Positions 41,664-49,114 of a DNA stretch of 64,000 nucleotides are shown piece by piece. Every line of letters begins with the position of its first letter. Position 1 is the stretch's first letter. Origin of the DNA: a virus; the IMG/VR virus record IMGVR_UViG_3300033144_003744, positions 1 to 64,000 of that record. One strand, 5' to 3'. The position numbers were made by a program, and so were the translations under genes. The notes below the pieces were generated by a model. That model was not told the DNA's origin. It saw only the letters and a list, made by a program, of their open reading frames with translations, and ran no database searches.

Positions 41664-41739
41664 TATTATGACGACTTCCTAAAGAGAATTTTCGTCATAA
41701 TACGGTAACAATTTATTAGTGTTTTCGTCATAATACGGT
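41664..41739. repeat. Two direct and one inverted copy of a TCGTCATAATA motif
   Basis: TTTTCGTCATAATACGGT occurs at 41689-41706 and 41722-41739, exactly 33 bp apart (about three helical turns). TATTATGACGA at 41664-41674 is the same core inverted. Evenly phased copies suggest binding sites for a regulator or initiator. Confidence 0.6.
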
Positions 41740-41753
41740 CATTACCTTTAAAA

Positions 41754-42119
41754 TTATTTCATATCTTCAAGTATTTCATCCCAACAACTTTCCATAAATT
41801 CATCCCATATTTTATAAGGTTCTGGAATACCATTGGCACTATTAATATATTGTATCTCCTGACCAGTATCTCTATTATAAATCCAAAAATGAGACTTTTT
41901 AACAGACAATCGGTAGGTTATATTAGTTCCTTTAAAAACCATGTTATGTCTTTTGCTGTCATTTTTAAGAGTAGGAGTTAATTCAACCAAAGGAATATCA
42001 TTCTTTAATAGTTGTTTAACATCCTCAAATAATACCCAATTACCCTTTATATATGGTTGTAGTCCATAATTTGATGGTGTGTTATCAAGTTCATATCTTT
42101 TTAAATCTTTTAATTCCAT
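41754..42119 (-). CDS. Hypothetical protein with G-x-WV-x-FEDVKQLL motif (121 aa)
   Basis: KGNWVLFEDVKQLLKNDI in the N-terminal part, with the rest beta-rich. The same motif appears twice in the next gene and once, diverged, at 43158. Related motifs are common in tiny phage proteins of unknown function. Confidence 0.5.
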   Translation of the reverse strand: MELKDLKRYELDNTPSNYGLQPYIKGNWVLFEDVKQLLKNDIPLVELTPTLKNDSKRHNMVFKGTNITYRLSVKKSHFWIYNRDTGQEIQYINSANGIPEPYKIWDEFMESCWDEILEDMK

Positions 42120-42121
42120 AA

Positions 42122-42334
42122 TTAATCCTCCCTAAATAACTGTTTAATATCTTCAAACTTTACCCATTTACCACTTGGTATTGGAGTAACTAAATTACTT
42201 GTTATTACACTATGTCTTTCTAAATTCTTTAAAAATTGTTTAATATCCTTTACCTTTATCCATTCACCAGACGAAACACCAGAAATATAACCATCTGGTC
42301 TTATATGATATCTTTGCACATGGTCGCTATTCAT
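42122..42334 (-). CDS. Hypothetical protein with two G-x-WV/I-x-x-D-I-KQ motifs (70 aa)
   Basis: SGEWIKVKDIKQFLKNLER and SGKWVKFEDIKQLFRED are two copies of one unit, an internal duplication shared with the neighbour at 41754. Function unknown. Confidence 0.5.
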   Translation of the reverse strand: MNSDHVQRYHIRPDGYISGVSSGEWIKVKDIKQFLKNLERHSVITSNLVTPIPSGKWVKFEDIKQLFRED

Positions 42335-42346
42335 TTCTTAACACCC

Positions 42347-42487
42347 CTAAATTATTCCTATTTCAAGTATATTATCTATAATTTCTAATGCATATTGATG
42401 TTCGTTATCATCATTATGTTGTTCATCTTCTTTTAAAAGAATAATTAAAGTCTCTAAAATATCTTCCTGGTCTCTATTAAGTTTCAT
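42347..42487 (-). CDS. Small helical protein (46 aa)
   Basis: MKLNRDQEDILETLIILLKE, acidic helices. Resembles the upstream neighbour (42477) in layout, probably a paralog. Function unknown. Confidence 0.4.
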   Translation of the reverse strand: MKLNRDQEDILETLIILLKEDEQHNDDNEHQYALEIIDNILEIGII

Positions 42488-42620
42488 TTTTTAACACATC
42501 ATTATCTTCAAGCATCTTTTCTATCATTTCAATCGCAATATCATTGCCTGATGAACCTTCCTCAATTAAATGTTCCTGTAGTATTCTTAATACAATTCTT
42601 TGGTTAATTCCTAACATCAT
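42477..42620 (-). CDS. Small helical protein (47 aa)
   Basis: MMLGINQRIVLRILQEHLIE and IAIEMIEKMLEDND, two helices as in its neighbour. It overlaps that gene by 11 bases. Function unknown. Confidence 0.4.
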   Translation of the reverse strand: MMLGINQRIVLRILQEHLIEEGSSGNDIAIEMIEKMLEDNDVLKNET

Positions 42621-42629
42621 TTTACTCAC

Positions 42630-42818
42630 CTATTCTATATGACAATAATCTGGTTTATCACAGCATTCTATAGTTTTATTAAATAAATCCAAACTAGACA
42701 TTATAATTTTTCCTTTGTCCGTAAAAATATTTTCACGTATATTAACTAAATTGTATGTAATTTCTCTAAAATCATACAATATAATATTTCCACAGTTTAA
42801 ACATTCTACTGCATCCAT
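42630..42818 (-). CDS. Small Cys-containing protein (62 aa)
   Basis: MDAVECLNCGNIILYDFREI and TIECCDKPDYCHIE make a split Cys site. Start after AGTGGTAATA. Function unknown. Confidence 0.45.
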   Translation of the reverse strand: MDAVECLNCGNIILYDFREITYNLVNIRENIFTDKGKIIMSSLDLFNKTIECCDKPDYCHIE

Positions 42819-42832
42819 TATTACCACTTCTT

Positions 42833-42985
42833 TTAAATGTATTGTTCGTTTAGCCATTCCATCATTTCTTGACAATAGTCTCCATCATCATTACATTCAT
42901 CTTCAAAAGGACAATATTGTTGATCACATTTAGTATTTTCTATTAATGCCCTTATCCTGTCAATCATTATATTCTGATAAGTCAT
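42833..42985 (-). CDS. Small Cys-rich protein (50 aa)
   Basis: TKCDQQYCPFEDECNDDGDY then C: four cysteines in an acidic loop, possibly metal-binding. Function unknown. Confidence 0.45.
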   Translation of the reverse strand: MTYQNIMIDRIRALIENTKCDQQYCPFEDECNDDGDYCQEMMEWLNEQYI

Positions 42986-43060
42986 GTTGATCACCTTTAA
43001 TAATCTATCTCGTGTATTCTATAGCACATTAGGTATATGCCTTCATGGAAATTGTTTTCA

Positions 43061-43165
43061 TTATGTAAATCCACATTTTTTGCATTCTTGATTTTCTTTA
43101 TAAAATGGTAATTCTAACATAAGATTATTCATATTATCTATTTGTTCCTGGGTTATGTTAGTCAT
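43061..43165 (-). CDS. Tiny protein with CxxC tail (34 aa)
   Basis: MTNITQEQIDNMNNLMLELP, ending NQECKKCGFT. Function unknown. Confidence 0.35.
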   Translation of the reverse strand: MTNITQEQIDNMNNLMLELPFYKENQECKKCGFT

Positions 43166-43322
43166 TGGATACCAATCCCTTTATCATATCTTCCACATCA
43201 TCAAACATAAGGTATTCCCCACATTTAGATTTATCTATGTAAAGGTCATAATCTCCAAATAAATCATATTTTTGAAGTTTGTTTAATTCTTTTATTAATT
43301 CATTACTATCTAATTTAATCAT
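43158..43322 (-). CDS. Small protein with GEYLMFDDVEDMI motif (54 aa)
   Basis: KCGEYLMFDDVEDMIKGLV corresponds to the G-x-WV-x-FEDVKQLL unit of 41754 and 42122. Function unknown. Confidence 0.45.
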   Translation of the reverse strand: MIKLDSNELIKELNKLQKYDLFGDYDLYIDKSKCGEYLMFDDVEDMIKGLVSND

Positions 43323-43465
43323 TATATATAACTCCCTTTTAAACGCTCTGTATTCAATCTTCTGTCCTGGTCTATATCAATACATGTGATTAGGTATAAA
43401 GTTTAATCTATGGGGTTTAAATTCAATCCTCATTAATTTATAGTACTTATCAATAGTTAGAATTA

Positions 43466-43543
43466 TTACAGCAACGTTATAATCCAAATAAGTATTACCC
43501 CAGTTAAAAAACCATCTATTACTCCTTCTGTATATGTTTTCAT
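43466..43543 (-). CDS. Tiny hydrophobic peptide (25 aa)
   Basis: MKTYTEGVIDGFLTGVILIW, then ITLL, a single TM-like stretch. The strong AGGAGTGATGAAT site supports translation. Between 43323 and 43465 no other gene is seen. Confidence 0.35.
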   Translation of the reverse strand: MKTYTEGVIDGFLTGVILIWIITLL

Positions 43544-43548
43544 ATTCA

Positions 43549-43641
43549 TCACTCCTGAATTCTATTTAGATAGTACTCTTCAATACATTGTTCACATTCT
43601 GATTTATCTTCACATTCGCATCCATCGCAAAAACTTTCCAT
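43549..43641 (-). CDS. Tiny Cys-rich peptide (30 aa)
   Basis: MESFCDGCECEDKSECEQCI has five Cys with strong acidity. Function unknown. Confidence 0.35.
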   Translation of the reverse strand: MESFCDGCECEDKSECEQCIEEYYLNRIQE

Positions 43642-43654
43642 AGTAATCACCTTA

Positions 43655-43858
43655 TTAATATTCTGCTAATGTTATACCATCTTTAATTGCTTTAACTGTG
43701 GTGTGATTCCAGTTGTATAATTCTGTATCATATCCAAGATTAAGGATAGCTTCGAATGCATTATCACCCATAGACATTAAAAAGTTTTCGACAGCTATCT
43801 TCTTAACACTTTTACCGGATGCAAGTTTGTTTATTTCTGGTATTGTTAATTGTCTCAT
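43655..43858 (-). CDS. Hypothetical helical protein (67 aa)
   Basis: MRQLTIPEINKLASGKSVKK then VENFLMSMGDNAFEAILNLG; the first helices look like a small DNA-binding protein, but no family is recognised. Confidence 0.5.
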   Translation of the reverse strand: MRQLTIPEINKLASGKSVKKIAVENFLMSMGDNAFEAILNLGYDTELYNWNHTTVKAIKDGITLAEY

Positions 43859-43862
43859 AATA

Positions 43863-44009
43863 TCACTTCCTATATAACTTTATTTGTTTAGCTATATGTA
43901 AATTGCATTGTTCGCATCCATTTTTAGAAGTGCATAATGTCCAATCTGTCATGTCATGACATCTTTGTAATAAATATTCACATAATGGTTTAAGTTCTTT
44001 ATTATTCAT
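43863..44009 (-). CDS. Small Cys-rich protein (48 aa)
   Basis: LCEYLLQRCHD, LCTSKNGCEQCNLH: five Cys in a helical protein. Function unknown. Confidence 0.45.
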   Translation of the reverse strand: MNNKELKPLCEYLLQRCHDMTDWTLCTSKNGCEQCNLHIAKQIKLYRK

Positions 44010-44011
44010 TT

Positions 44012-44371
44012 TTACACTTCCATAACATTTTCATCCCATTCGCCTAAATGAAAATGGAAATAAAAATTACAATTAAAATAATCTGTTTGTGGATCCGATT
44101 TATCCCAATGATATTTATTGACAATATCAAGAACTTTTTTAAGTTCAATTAAAATTTCATCTGTTAAATATTCTTTATAATAGTCACTATCTAAATGATA
44201 TTGATTTAATTGATAATTAACACCTGGCTTTTTATAAACTTTCATAGGTGCCCTTAAAACTTTAATAGTAATTGAACTACCCATTGAAAAATATTCGGTT
44301 CTAACTGAAAATTTAAAGCCCTTTATTAACTTTAAATCATTTCTTATTTGTTTGGCTATTTCTTTTGTCAT
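44012..44371 (-). CDS. Hypothetical protein (119 aa)
   Basis: MTKEIAKQIRNDLKLIKGFK followed by FSVRTEYFSMGSSITIKVL and a His-rich end (FYFHFHLGEWDE). The layout resembles small phage proteins of unknown role. Confidence 0.5.
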   Translation of the reverse strand: MTKEIAKQIRNDLKLIKGFKFSVRTEYFSMGSSITIKVLRAPMKVYKKPGVNYQLNQYHLDSDYYKEYLTDEILIELKKVLDIVNKYHWDKSDPQTDYFNCNFYFHFHLGEWDENVMEV

Positions 44372-44526
44372 TATAATCGTCTCTTTAATTCAAGTAAATA
44401 CATTAGTTCATTACATATGTCTTTATTATCTCTAAATGGACAAACACAACAATTTATATCTTTACATCCATAAGGTAATAATCTTTTAATTTCTGTTTGT
44501 GTTAATTTATATACTGTTGTCATCAT
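44371..44526 (-). CDS. Small Cys-rich protein (51 aa)
   Basis: GCKDINCCVCPFRDNKDICN gives a dense Cys motif, then a basic helix. Behind GGTGATAATG. Function unknown. Confidence 0.45.
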   Translation of the reverse strand: MMTTVYKLTQTEIKRLLPYGCKDINCCVCPFRDNKDICNELMYLLELKRRL

Positions 44527-44535
44527 TATCACCAC

Positions 44536-44700
44536 TTATAAATCTCTCTCTTCTAAAAATAATTCCATATTATTTACTTCCCTTCCATCAATACAATTAT
44601 CTATATCTTCAAAGTCTAAATTTTTACATTGATTATAACATTCACAGTTAAGACAAACATTATAAAGAAATCCATCATATATTTCATCATCAATTATCAT
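44536..44700 (-). CDS. Small Cys-rich protein (54 aa)
   Basis: YNVCLNCECYNQCKNLDFED has five Cys; the rest is acidic. Behind GGTGATAATA. Function unknown. Confidence 0.45.
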   Translation of the reverse strand: MIIDDEIYDGFLYNVCLNCECYNQCKNLDFEDIDNCIDGREVNNMELFLEERDL

Positions 44701-44716
44701 TATTATCACCAGAATA

Positions 44717-44914
44717 TTATATTAATTCCTTATTAATTAAAAAGTTTTTTAGTTCATGATTCAATTTTTCTATGGGAATTTTTACAGTACTCCAATGAGG
44801 ACTATGATTATAAATAGTGGTGCCAAATTGCGGTACAAATACACTACCATTGGATATTTTTATAGCATATCCTTTATAACTTATTGTTGTTGATATAATA
44901 TTTACATCATTCAT
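44717..44914 (-). CDS. Hypothetical protein (65 aa)
   Basis: MNDVNIISTTISYKGYAIKI, beta-rich; start behind GGTGATAATA. Function unknown. Confidence 0.5.
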   Translation of the reverse strand: MNDVNIISTTISYKGYAIKISNGSVFVPQFGTTIYNHSPHWSTVKIPIEKLNHELKNFLINKELI

Positions 44915-44919
44915 TATTA

Positions 44920-45414
44920 TCACCAATTCTTAACATATACCAATTTCTTATTCTCATCATAAACATTAGAACACTGACCACATGATTCTCTATTCATATT
45001 TTTTGTCTTCTTAGCTAATTGATGTTTATAACCACATGCCGGACAGACCGCAGTATATTTTTTGGGGGATTGTTTTAAATCATTAAATATTTTCCATGTG
45101 TGATTATAAGGAAGTCCCATGCGCCGACATTCTGCGGTAAATCCATATCCATGATTAGGATGTTTCAAATGTGCGACTTCATGTTTTATTAATGCTGTTA
45201 AAACATCAATGCGCCAGTCATTACACTCTATAAACTGTTTTGATAGTTCAATATGGTTTCTATTATCACCATAAGAATATCTTATACATCGTCCTGCAAT
45301 TGCTTTAAGTCTTCCATTAAGACTTATAGGCACCGGTTTATATCCGTATTCATTACAGACATTTAAATGTATATCTTCCATTTGTTTAATAAGTTCTGGG
45401 GTTGTATTGATCAT
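44920..45414 (-). CDS. SprT-like zinc metalloprotease
   Basis: 164 residues. The catalytic helix is LIKHEVAHLKHPNHGYGF (HExxH with a downstream His/Gly). CPACGYKHQL and ESCGQCSNVY add a zinc ribbon. This is the Spartan/SprT domain, whose cellular members remove DNA-protein crosslinks. A viral copy could clear crosslinked proteins from replicating DNA or cut a host factor. Confidence 0.8.
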   Translation of the reverse strand: MINTTPELIKQMEDIHLNVCNEYGYKPVPISLNGRLKAIAGRCIRYSYGDNRNHIELSKQFIECNDWRIDVLTALIKHEVAHLKHPNHGYGFTAECRRMGLPYNHTWKIFNDLKQSPKKYTAVCPACGYKHQLAKKTKNMNRESCGQCSNVYDENKKLVYVKNW

Positions 45415-45419
45415 TATTA

Positions 45420-45569
45420 TCACCAATAATTTGTTATTGCTTTACTATATGCTTTAACAGCGTCATAAGTTGAACAAAAAATAATTTTTAGTGTTCCATC
45501 ATTAGGATTTAATCTGATTAATTCTTTTCTTAAATTACATTCTAAATAATAACTTTGTTCAATATTCAT
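45420..45569 (-). CDS. Small hypothetical protein (49 aa)
   Basis: MNIEQSYYLECNLRKELIRL, then TLKIIFCSTYDAVKAYSKAI. Between 45570 and 45662 nothing clear is seen. Function unknown. Confidence 0.4.
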   Translation of the reverse strand: MNIEQSYYLECNLRKELIRLNPNDGTLKIIFCSTYDAVKAYSKAITNYW

Positions 45570-45662
45570 AATATCACCTATCTTTTAAATTTATCCTAAA
45601 TATTTTACGCCTAATAGATTTAACTAAATAGACTTTATAAAAAATTAGAAGAGAATAAAATT

Positions 45663-45806
45663 TTATTCATTTAAAAACTGTTTAACTATTTTTCTCCTTC
45701 TATCAAAGGAAATATCATGCCATGATTTCCCATATGTATTACATATAATATTTGTAACCATTACATATTGTTCATTAGATACCTCAGTATCCATTATATT
45801 TGTCAT
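45663..45806 (-). CDS. Small hypothetical protein (47 aa)
   Basis: MTNIMDTEVSNEQYVMVTNI, then HDISFDRRRKIVKQFLNE. Start has a GAGGTTGATAAT site. Function unknown. Confidence 0.45.
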   Translation of the reverse strand: MTNIMDTEVSNEQYVMVTNIICNTYGKSWHDISFDRRRKIVKQFLNE

Positions 45807-45816
45807 ATTATCAACC

Positions 45817-46455
45817 TCAGTGCAAATTAAATACTACATTCTCATTACCCTTAAAACACCTTAAACATTTATCGCACGTCATTTTAGTATGATCACCAGT
45901 AGTCGCAGGACATACAAAAGAATTATTGATTCTATCGTCAGATTCAATGTAAGCATACTTAACATTCTTAGGCTTTTCTTTTGGAAGTTTACAATCTGGT
46001 TCAATACTGAAATAAAGTTTAAGATTTTTAGGTATGTTGTTAAACTTTAGATAGTCGTGTGTACTTCTATTATTATAACTTTTTGTATAAGCCAAAAATG
46101 TTGTATTTGGAAATTCATTTATAATTTTAAACCATGCATTTATATAATCTTGGCTAAAAAAATCACCGGAACTATGAAGCCTAAAATATTTAGGACTATA
46201 GATAGTCAGAAAATCCCGCATTTCATGCTTAAACGTATCTAAATCATGAATACATACATGTAGGTTAGTATCCCATGCCCTTTTAGTTCCTGGATATTGT
46301 CTATAACTCTTAAGAGCATAACAATACTTCTTACATTCAGAACAATTTAAACATGATTTAACCGGTGTTAAATTAAACTGTGGGATAGTACCAAGTTTAG
46401 AATTACCCAATGATATTCTAATACTTAGATTTTTATGAAAATTAGCTTTATTCAT
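45817..46455 (-). CDS. Phage Gp88-family protein
   Basis: 212 residues. LGNSKLGTIPQFNLTPVKSC, CSECKKYCYALKSYRQYPG, RLHSSGDFFSQDYINAWFK and TTFLAYTKSYN are the recognisable blocks of the phage gene product 88 family, whose role is unknown. A C-terminal Cys cluster (CPATTG, CDKCLRC) may bind metal or an Fe-S cluster. Start chosen at the ATG before NKANFHKN. Confidence 0.72.
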   Translation of the reverse strand: MNKANFHKNLSIRISLGNSKLGTIPQFNLTPVKSCLNCSECKKYCYALKSYRQYPGTKRAWDTNLHVCIHDLDTFKHEMRDFLTIYSPKYFRLHSSGDFFSQDYINAWFKIINEFPNTTFLAYTKSYNNRSTHDYLKFNNIPKNLKLYFSIEPDCKLPKEKPKNVKYAYIESDDRINNSFVCPATTGDHTKMTCDKCLRCFKGNENVVFNLH

Positions 46456-46579
46456 AATGAAGCACCTCATCATAATAATCATCAACGTCATGATCAGAAA
46501 TGTTAAACATTTCATAACATTCTATATCTAATACTGCCGCAATATCTTCCATCCTACTAAATGTTTTTTTATCTGTCAT
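46448..46579 (-). CDS. Small acidic protein (43 aa)
   Basis: MTDKKTFSRMEDIAAVLDIE and DHDVDDYYDEVLHYE, helical and acidic. Start after GGAGGGGTGATATT. It overlaps the Gp88 gene by 8 bases. Function unknown. Confidence 0.45.
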   Translation of the reverse strand: MTDKKTFSRMEDIAAVLDIECYEMFNISDHDVDDYYDEVLHYE

Positions 46580-46583
46580 AATA

Positions 46584-46913
46584 TCACCCCTCCATTTTAA
46601 CAATAACTTTTTTAACTTCATCAAGATTATCAAATGTCATAAAAACAATTGTCATTTTTTGATTTTCAGATAATGAAGATTTTTTTAATAATTCGTTACG
46701 TTGTCGTTCAAGTGTAACGTGCGAGTGCAAAGATAATCCATAACTATATAAAAAATCGTCCGGTATTGGTTTTAATGATACCACTGTATGTTTACCGGCA
46801 TTTGATTTTTTATCTTCATTAGAAGATTTTATTATCCATGCATCGACCTCATAAGTTGGAATACCCCATAAGTCCTTTGTTGATTGATATATCGAATATC
46901 TATATTCATTCAT
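46584..46913 (-). CDS. Hypothetical protein (109 aa)
   Basis: MNEYRYSIYQSTKDLWGIPT then TVVSLKPIPDDFLYSYGLSL and a C-terminal strand-helix. Function unknown. Confidence 0.5.
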   Translation of the reverse strand: MNEYRYSIYQSTKDLWGIPTYEVDAWIIKSSNEDKKSNAGKHTVVSLKPIPDDFLYSYGLSLHSHVTLERQRNELLKKSSLSENQKMTIVFMTFDNLDEVKKVIVKMEG

Positions 46914-46919
46914 GATTGA

Positions 46920-47012
46920 TCACCTATGTATAAAATTACTACCTAATCTTTTCTTAGCTGCATCAATTCTTTTATCATGCCTTTTCAGTTTTGAAAAATG
47001 TCCCATACCCAT
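46920..47012 (-). CDS. Tiny basic peptide (30 aa)
   Basis: MGMGHFSKLKRHDKRIDAAK; strongly basic helix, possibly binding nucleic acid. Function unknown. Confidence 0.35.
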   Translation of the reverse strand: MGMGHFSKLKRHDKRIDAAKKRLGSNFIHR

Positions 47013-47013
47013 T

Positions 47014-47115
47014 TTAAACACCACCAGAATTTAAAGCTATATATACAACAATTCCCCATAATGATATCATACATAATACACATAATCCACATACAATTTT
47101 TTGCATTATACTCAT
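47014..47115 (-). CDS. Tiny membrane protein (33 aa)
   Basis: MSIMQKIVCGLCVLCMISLW and GIVVYIAL, one TM segment. Preceded by GGAGGATATATT. Function unknown. Confidence 0.4.
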   Translation of the reverse strand: MSIMQKIVCGLCVLCMISLWGIVVYIALNSGGV

Positions 47116-47150
47116 AATATATCCTCCGATTAATTTATACTTAAATTTAA

Positions 47151-47372
47151 TTATTCTATTGGTCCATATGCAGATTCAATAATTTCATAACATCTATCAC
47201 AATCTAAAGTACTTCCTTCCAAATAATAATCAAATACATAATCATTATATTCATTTACATTTAAACCCCTTGCGCATATTTCACACAATACTTCATTTGT
47301 TTTTTTATGCACAAAAATTAAGGGGTATGCATGTTCATGATCAAATATATCTACTGGTATTTCATTTATCAT
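47151..47372 (-). CDS. Cys-containing hypothetical protein (73 aa)
   Basis: LCEICARGLN and LDCDRCYEI form two CxxC pairs; MINEIPVDIFDHEHAYPLIF at the start. Last minus-strand gene before the strand switch. Function unknown. Confidence 0.5.
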   Translation of the reverse strand: MINEIPVDIFDHEHAYPLIFVHKKTNEVLCEICARGLNVNEYNDYVFDYYLEGSTLDCDRCYEIIESAYGPIE

Positions 47373-47400
47373 AATATTAGTCCTCCGATATTTTTGTTTC

Positions 47401-47795
47401 GACTTAATAAAGTCTCATCAGTAATGGTTTAACCATTAGACAAAAATAACCACATTAAACACCTAAAGGCTTTTCAAACCTTCGAAATGTTGGGCCTCTT
47501 TATTTGCTTGTGATCATTCCACCCACCAGAGATTCAAAGGATTGTAGGAAATCCCTTGTACACAGGCTTAGAGACATTCGTATTACCTCATGACAATTCT
47601 AAGCGTCTATGTGTTGAGAGTATAAAGTGGAACTCATACCTACCTATGTATGTGTACATACTTTTAACTTCACTGCAATTTTTAGCCTGTCTTATTATCA
47701 CCTGATTCTGATTACTTCGCAAATTTTTGAGTTCGTGTGTGTGTAGCCCTATCGGCACCGGTTAGGCACCTGGTTTTATCCCCTTACTTTGGGAT
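47401..47795 (-). ncRNA. Candidate long structured RNA
   Basis: Minus-strand transcript expected from the TATA palindrome at 47813-47828, with many stem-loops listed for the surrounding region and a T-rich stretch on that strand near 47441. The strand choice is tentative. One element (TTCACTGCAATTTTTAGCC, plus-strand reading, 47669-47687) also occurs in the relic at 25764. Confidence 0.35.
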
Positions 47796-47812
47796 ACATT
47801 ACAATTGATTCC

Positions 47813-47828
47813 TAAGTATATATACTTA
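47813..47828. promoter_or_regulatory. Palindromic TATA element
   Basis: TAAGTATATATACTTA is a perfect 16-bp palindrome containing a TATA box in both directions. It lies between the structured region and the plus-strand genes. Confidence 0.45.
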
Positions 47829-48192
47829 TCGGTAGTAAAAACGATAGCAATAGATGCAGTTAAAAGAAAAAGAAAAAGTAAATCATATATGTAGTGCCCA
47901 CAGTCTACCGATAGCGTTTTTATTAGACCTGGCCGTGCCCATGAAAACAGTATAAAAAAATTATCAAAAACAAGGTTTCATACTGTGAACTTGAATTGAA
48001 ATAAATTTATGGGATACATTTAAATATTTAGTTAAGAATATTTAGAAAATGGTAAAAAATAAATAGCTTCTACCCAAAAAATTAGGGGGAGTATTTTAAA
48101 CACTATAATGTATTAAACTAACGATTTTTATTTTTTAAAATTTTTTAAAATATTTATACTATACAATAATTCTTTAAATGTAACCCAACACC

Positions 48193-48200
48193 TTTAAATA
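48193..48200 (+). promoter_or_regulatory. TATA box of the first plus-strand gene
   Basis: TTTAAATA about 25 bp before the ATG at 48222; the message would be leaderless. Confidence 0.5.
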
Positions 48201-48221
48201 CGATAAGCACGTATTAAGTGT

Positions 48222-48380
48222 ATGGATTATGAAGCATCAGATTCATATACTTATGATTATAGTATAGATAAACCATTTAAAGATAAAATGGGAAATGTAT
48301 ATGGAGTAATGGATGAATCTTATTTACTTCTAAATGTAACAAAGAAAGATTCTTTAAAACTGGAGATTACTTATGAATGA
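48222..48380 (+). CDS. Small hypothetical protein ending LEITYE (52 aa)
   Basis: MDYEASDSYTYDYSIDKPFK; ends SLKLEITYE. The sequence coding LEITYE also carries the ribosome binding site of the next gene (GGAGATTACTTATG). Two later genes end the same way. Function unknown. Confidence 0.5.
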   Translation: MDYEASDSYTYDYSIDKPFKDKMGNVYGVMDESYLLLNVTKKDSLKLEITYE

Positions 48381-48438
48381 AATAGATAATAGAGACGAAG
48401 AATTAATAGATGACTTTATGAAATGTATGATGTACTGA
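48373..48438 (+). CDS. Tiny peptide (21 aa)
   Basis: MNEIDNRDEELIDDFMKCMM. Starts in the GGAGATTACTTATGAAT junction of the preceding gene; may be a shortened copy of a neighbour. Confidence 0.3.
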   Translation: MNEIDNRDEELIDDFMKCMMY

Positions 48439-48454
48439 TAGAGTTGGGATAATT

Positions 48455-48568
48455 ATGATACAAGAATTTCTCACAATACCGTTTAATTTATATGATTGTA
48501 TAAGACATCCAGAAAGATATCCTGAACTGTGTGAAGATATGTTAACTTTGGAGATTACTTATGAATAG
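48455..48568 (+). CDS. Tiny protein ending LEITYE (37 aa)
   Basis: MIQEFLTIPFNLYDCIRHPE; ends MLTLEITYE like its neighbours. Function unknown. Confidence 0.4.
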   Translation: MIQEFLTIPFNLYDCIRHPERYPELCEDMLTLEITYE

Positions 48569-48710
48569 AGATGAAATGACTAAAGATTTATCACAACAGA
48601 TTTTAAAGGTGTTAGTTTATGGTAGTACTTTAGATCCAGATGATGTTGTATTTATAGATTATACAGATTTTGATAAAGATTCTATGGAGTTAAAGATTAC
48701 TTATGAATGA
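48561..48710 (+). CDS. Small protein ending LKITYE (49 aa)
   Basis: MNRDEMTKDLSQQILKVLVY; ends MELKITYE. It overlaps both neighbours by 8 bases through the repeated junction. Function unknown. Confidence 0.45.
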   Translation: MNRDEMTKDLSQQILKVLVYGSTLDPDDVVFIDYTDFDKDSMELKITYE

Positions 48711-49014
48711 AATAACAGAAGAGGAATTTTATAATTTCCTATACACACAAAATATTATAACAGATCTTATAGAAGAAAAGACTAAAGAACTGTCTATTAT
48801 TTTATATAATAGATTACCTGAAGGTGAAATGTGTGATGTCGATATATTTGAATCTGAATTTAGGTCGAGATGTATTTTTGTTGAATTTGAAGAATATAGA
48901 TATGGTGAATCTAATAGAGATCAATTTGAACTTCCAATAAGATTTTTATATGATTCTGATTATCCTGCTGTTTATAAAGAAGAACATGAAGAAAAAAAAG
49001 ATTACAGCAAATAA
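48703..49014 (+). CDS. Hypothetical acidic protein (103 aa)
   Basis: MNEITEEEFYNFLYTQNIIT with a helical start and beta-rich end. Function unknown. Confidence 0.5.
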   Translation: MNEITEEEFYNFLYTQNIITDLIEEKTKELSIILYNRLPEGEMCDVDIFESEFRSRCIFVEFEEYRYGESNRDQFELPIRFLYDSDYPAVYKEEHEEKKDYSK

Positions 49015-49114
49015 AAAGAAAGAAGTTAAACGTAAAAAGGAAGAGTATGAAAAACTTTATCTTGAAAATTTTGAAAGAGATGAATATAATAGGTTGAGAA
49101 AGAAATATGAATAG
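48986..49114 (+). CDS. Small basic coiled-coil protein (42 aa)
   Basis: MKKKKITANKKKEVKRKKEE, then YEKLYLENFERDEYNRL. It overlaps the preceding gene by 29 bases and ends in KKYE in a junction similar to the ones upstream. Function unknown. Confidence 0.4.
   Translation: MKKKKITANKKKEVKRKKEEYEKLYLENFERDEYNRLRKKYE

Larger units (their letters stand above)
47373..48221. other. Long structured non-coding region at the strand switch
   Basis: Nearly 850 bases without a credible gene. The part from 47401 to 47800 is richer in G+C and full of inverted repeats: GACTT/AAGTC (47401-47414), TAATGGTT/AACCATTA (47422-47438), GCTTAGA/TCTAAGC (47566-47604), GTATGT/ACATAC (47648-47661). A TATA-like palindrome lies at 47813-47828. 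TATCGGTAG (47827-47835) is inverted at 47905-47913. It could hold the divergent promoters, a replication origin or a large structured RNA. Confidence 0.5.
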
